Shown one piece after another: positions 21,761 to 21,906 of a stretch of DNA of 21,906 nucleotides; within the stretch, counting starts at the first letter, position 1, and the number at the start of each line of letters is the position of its first letter. The notes beneath the pieces were generated by a model. That model was not told where the DNA came from and did no database searches. It saw nothing but the letters and a program-made list of their open reading frames with translations. The DNA is from Prolixibacteraceae bacterium (GTDB lineage Bacteria > Bacteroidota > Bacteroidia > Bacteroidales > Prolixibacteraceae): positions 1 to 21,906 of the forward strand of contig JAQIDF010000117.1 in assembly GCA_027858145.1 (NCBI GenBank), in the 5' to 3' direction. The position numbers and the translations under genes are program-made.

Positions 21761-21906
21761 ATGGCAAATGTTGTTATCATGCCCAAACAGGGGCAGTCGG
21801 TGGAGAGTTGTATCATCACCGAGTTTTATAAAAAGAAAGGCGACACGGTAAACGTGGGCGATTTGTTGTTTGCTTACGAAACCGACAAAGCTTCTTTTGA
21901 AGAGGA
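21761..21906 (+). CDS. lipoyl-domain protein, probable 2-oxoacid dehydrogenase E2 subunit (partial)
   Basis: Only the first 48 codons are in the window; the frame runs off the end. They encode a biotinyl/lipoyl attachment domain: VVIMPKQGQSVESCIITEFY, then KKKGDTVNVGDLLFAYETDKASFEE. K43 in ETDKA is the expected lipoylation site at the beta turn. N-terminal lipoyl domains of this form belong to dihydrolipoamide acyltransferases, which carry acyl groups between the E1 and E3 subunits of 2-oxoacid dehydrogenase complexes. A stand-alone lipoyl protein cannot be excluded without the rest of the gene. It is preceded by a good promoter overlapped by a palindromic operator and is divergent from the GntR repressor. 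Confidence 0.8.
   Translation, partial: MANVVIMPKQGQSVESCIITEFYKKKGDTVNVGDLLFAYETDKASFEE

Overview
The window looks like a piece of chromosome from a Bacteroidota bacterium, most likely class Bacteroidia and perhaps a Marinilabiliales/Prolixibacteraceae-like lineage; the family-level guess is inference. The support is AT-rich DNA, several promoter -7 boxes of the Bacteroidota form TAnnTTTG, mostly absent Shine-Dalgarno sites, and family signatures typical of the phylum (GIN-domain lipoprotein, PafA-like secreted protein, ftsK-lolA and xerD/aroQ neighbours).

Layout. 1-2470: a rightward arsenic-resistance operon with an ArsR regulator, a thioredoxin-linked arsenate reductase, a C_GCAxxG_C_C cysteine protein, a 32-codon scrap of an arsenite methyltransferase and the Acr3 arsenite pump, closed by a hairpin terminator. 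2478-4100 (minus): a secreted alkaline-phosphatase-superfamily protein that has lost most of its metal ligands. 4338-4578: a decayed mevalonate kinase gene. 4590-6310 (minus): pckA with its terminator and promoter. 6427-7408 (minus): xerD with a long-stem terminator, divergent from aroQ (7533-7952). 7949-11124 (minus): ftsK-lolA. 11272-13245 (plus): carbamate kinase and catabolic-type ornithine carbamoyltransferase. 13255-14698 (minus): a GIN-domain lipoprotein and a small membrane protein carrying a hexanucleotide repeat. 14848-16065 (plus): an iron-dependent alcohol dehydrogenase. 16100-19736 (plus): a long RelA/SpoT homologue with a damaged hydrolase motif, glycerate kinase and a small TPR protein in one tight run. 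19800-20727: a secreted TPR protein. 20731-21906: a GntR/UTRA repressor divergent from the start of a lipoyl-domain 2-oxoacid dehydrogenase E2 gene, with repeated operator-like sites between them.

How the parts work together. The arsenic block reduces arsenate and pumps out arsenite; the methylation branch has been lost, leaving a fossil. The metabolic genes suit a facultative or fermentative heterotroph: PEP carboxykinase at the PEP/oxaloacetate node, an NAD(P)H-using alcohol dehydrogenase, and ATP from carbamoyl phosphate through ArcB/ArcC. FtsK and XerD are the chromosome-dimer resolution pair and LolA moves lipoproteins.

I did not find a clearly new multi-gene system. The best leads are two proteins that keep the fold but lose catalytic residues (the PafA-like protein and the RelA HD domain), two gene fossils (arsM and mevalonate kinase), and a compact divergent GntR-controlled promoter region. 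I see no tRNA, rRNA, CRISPR array, insertion sequence or phage gene.
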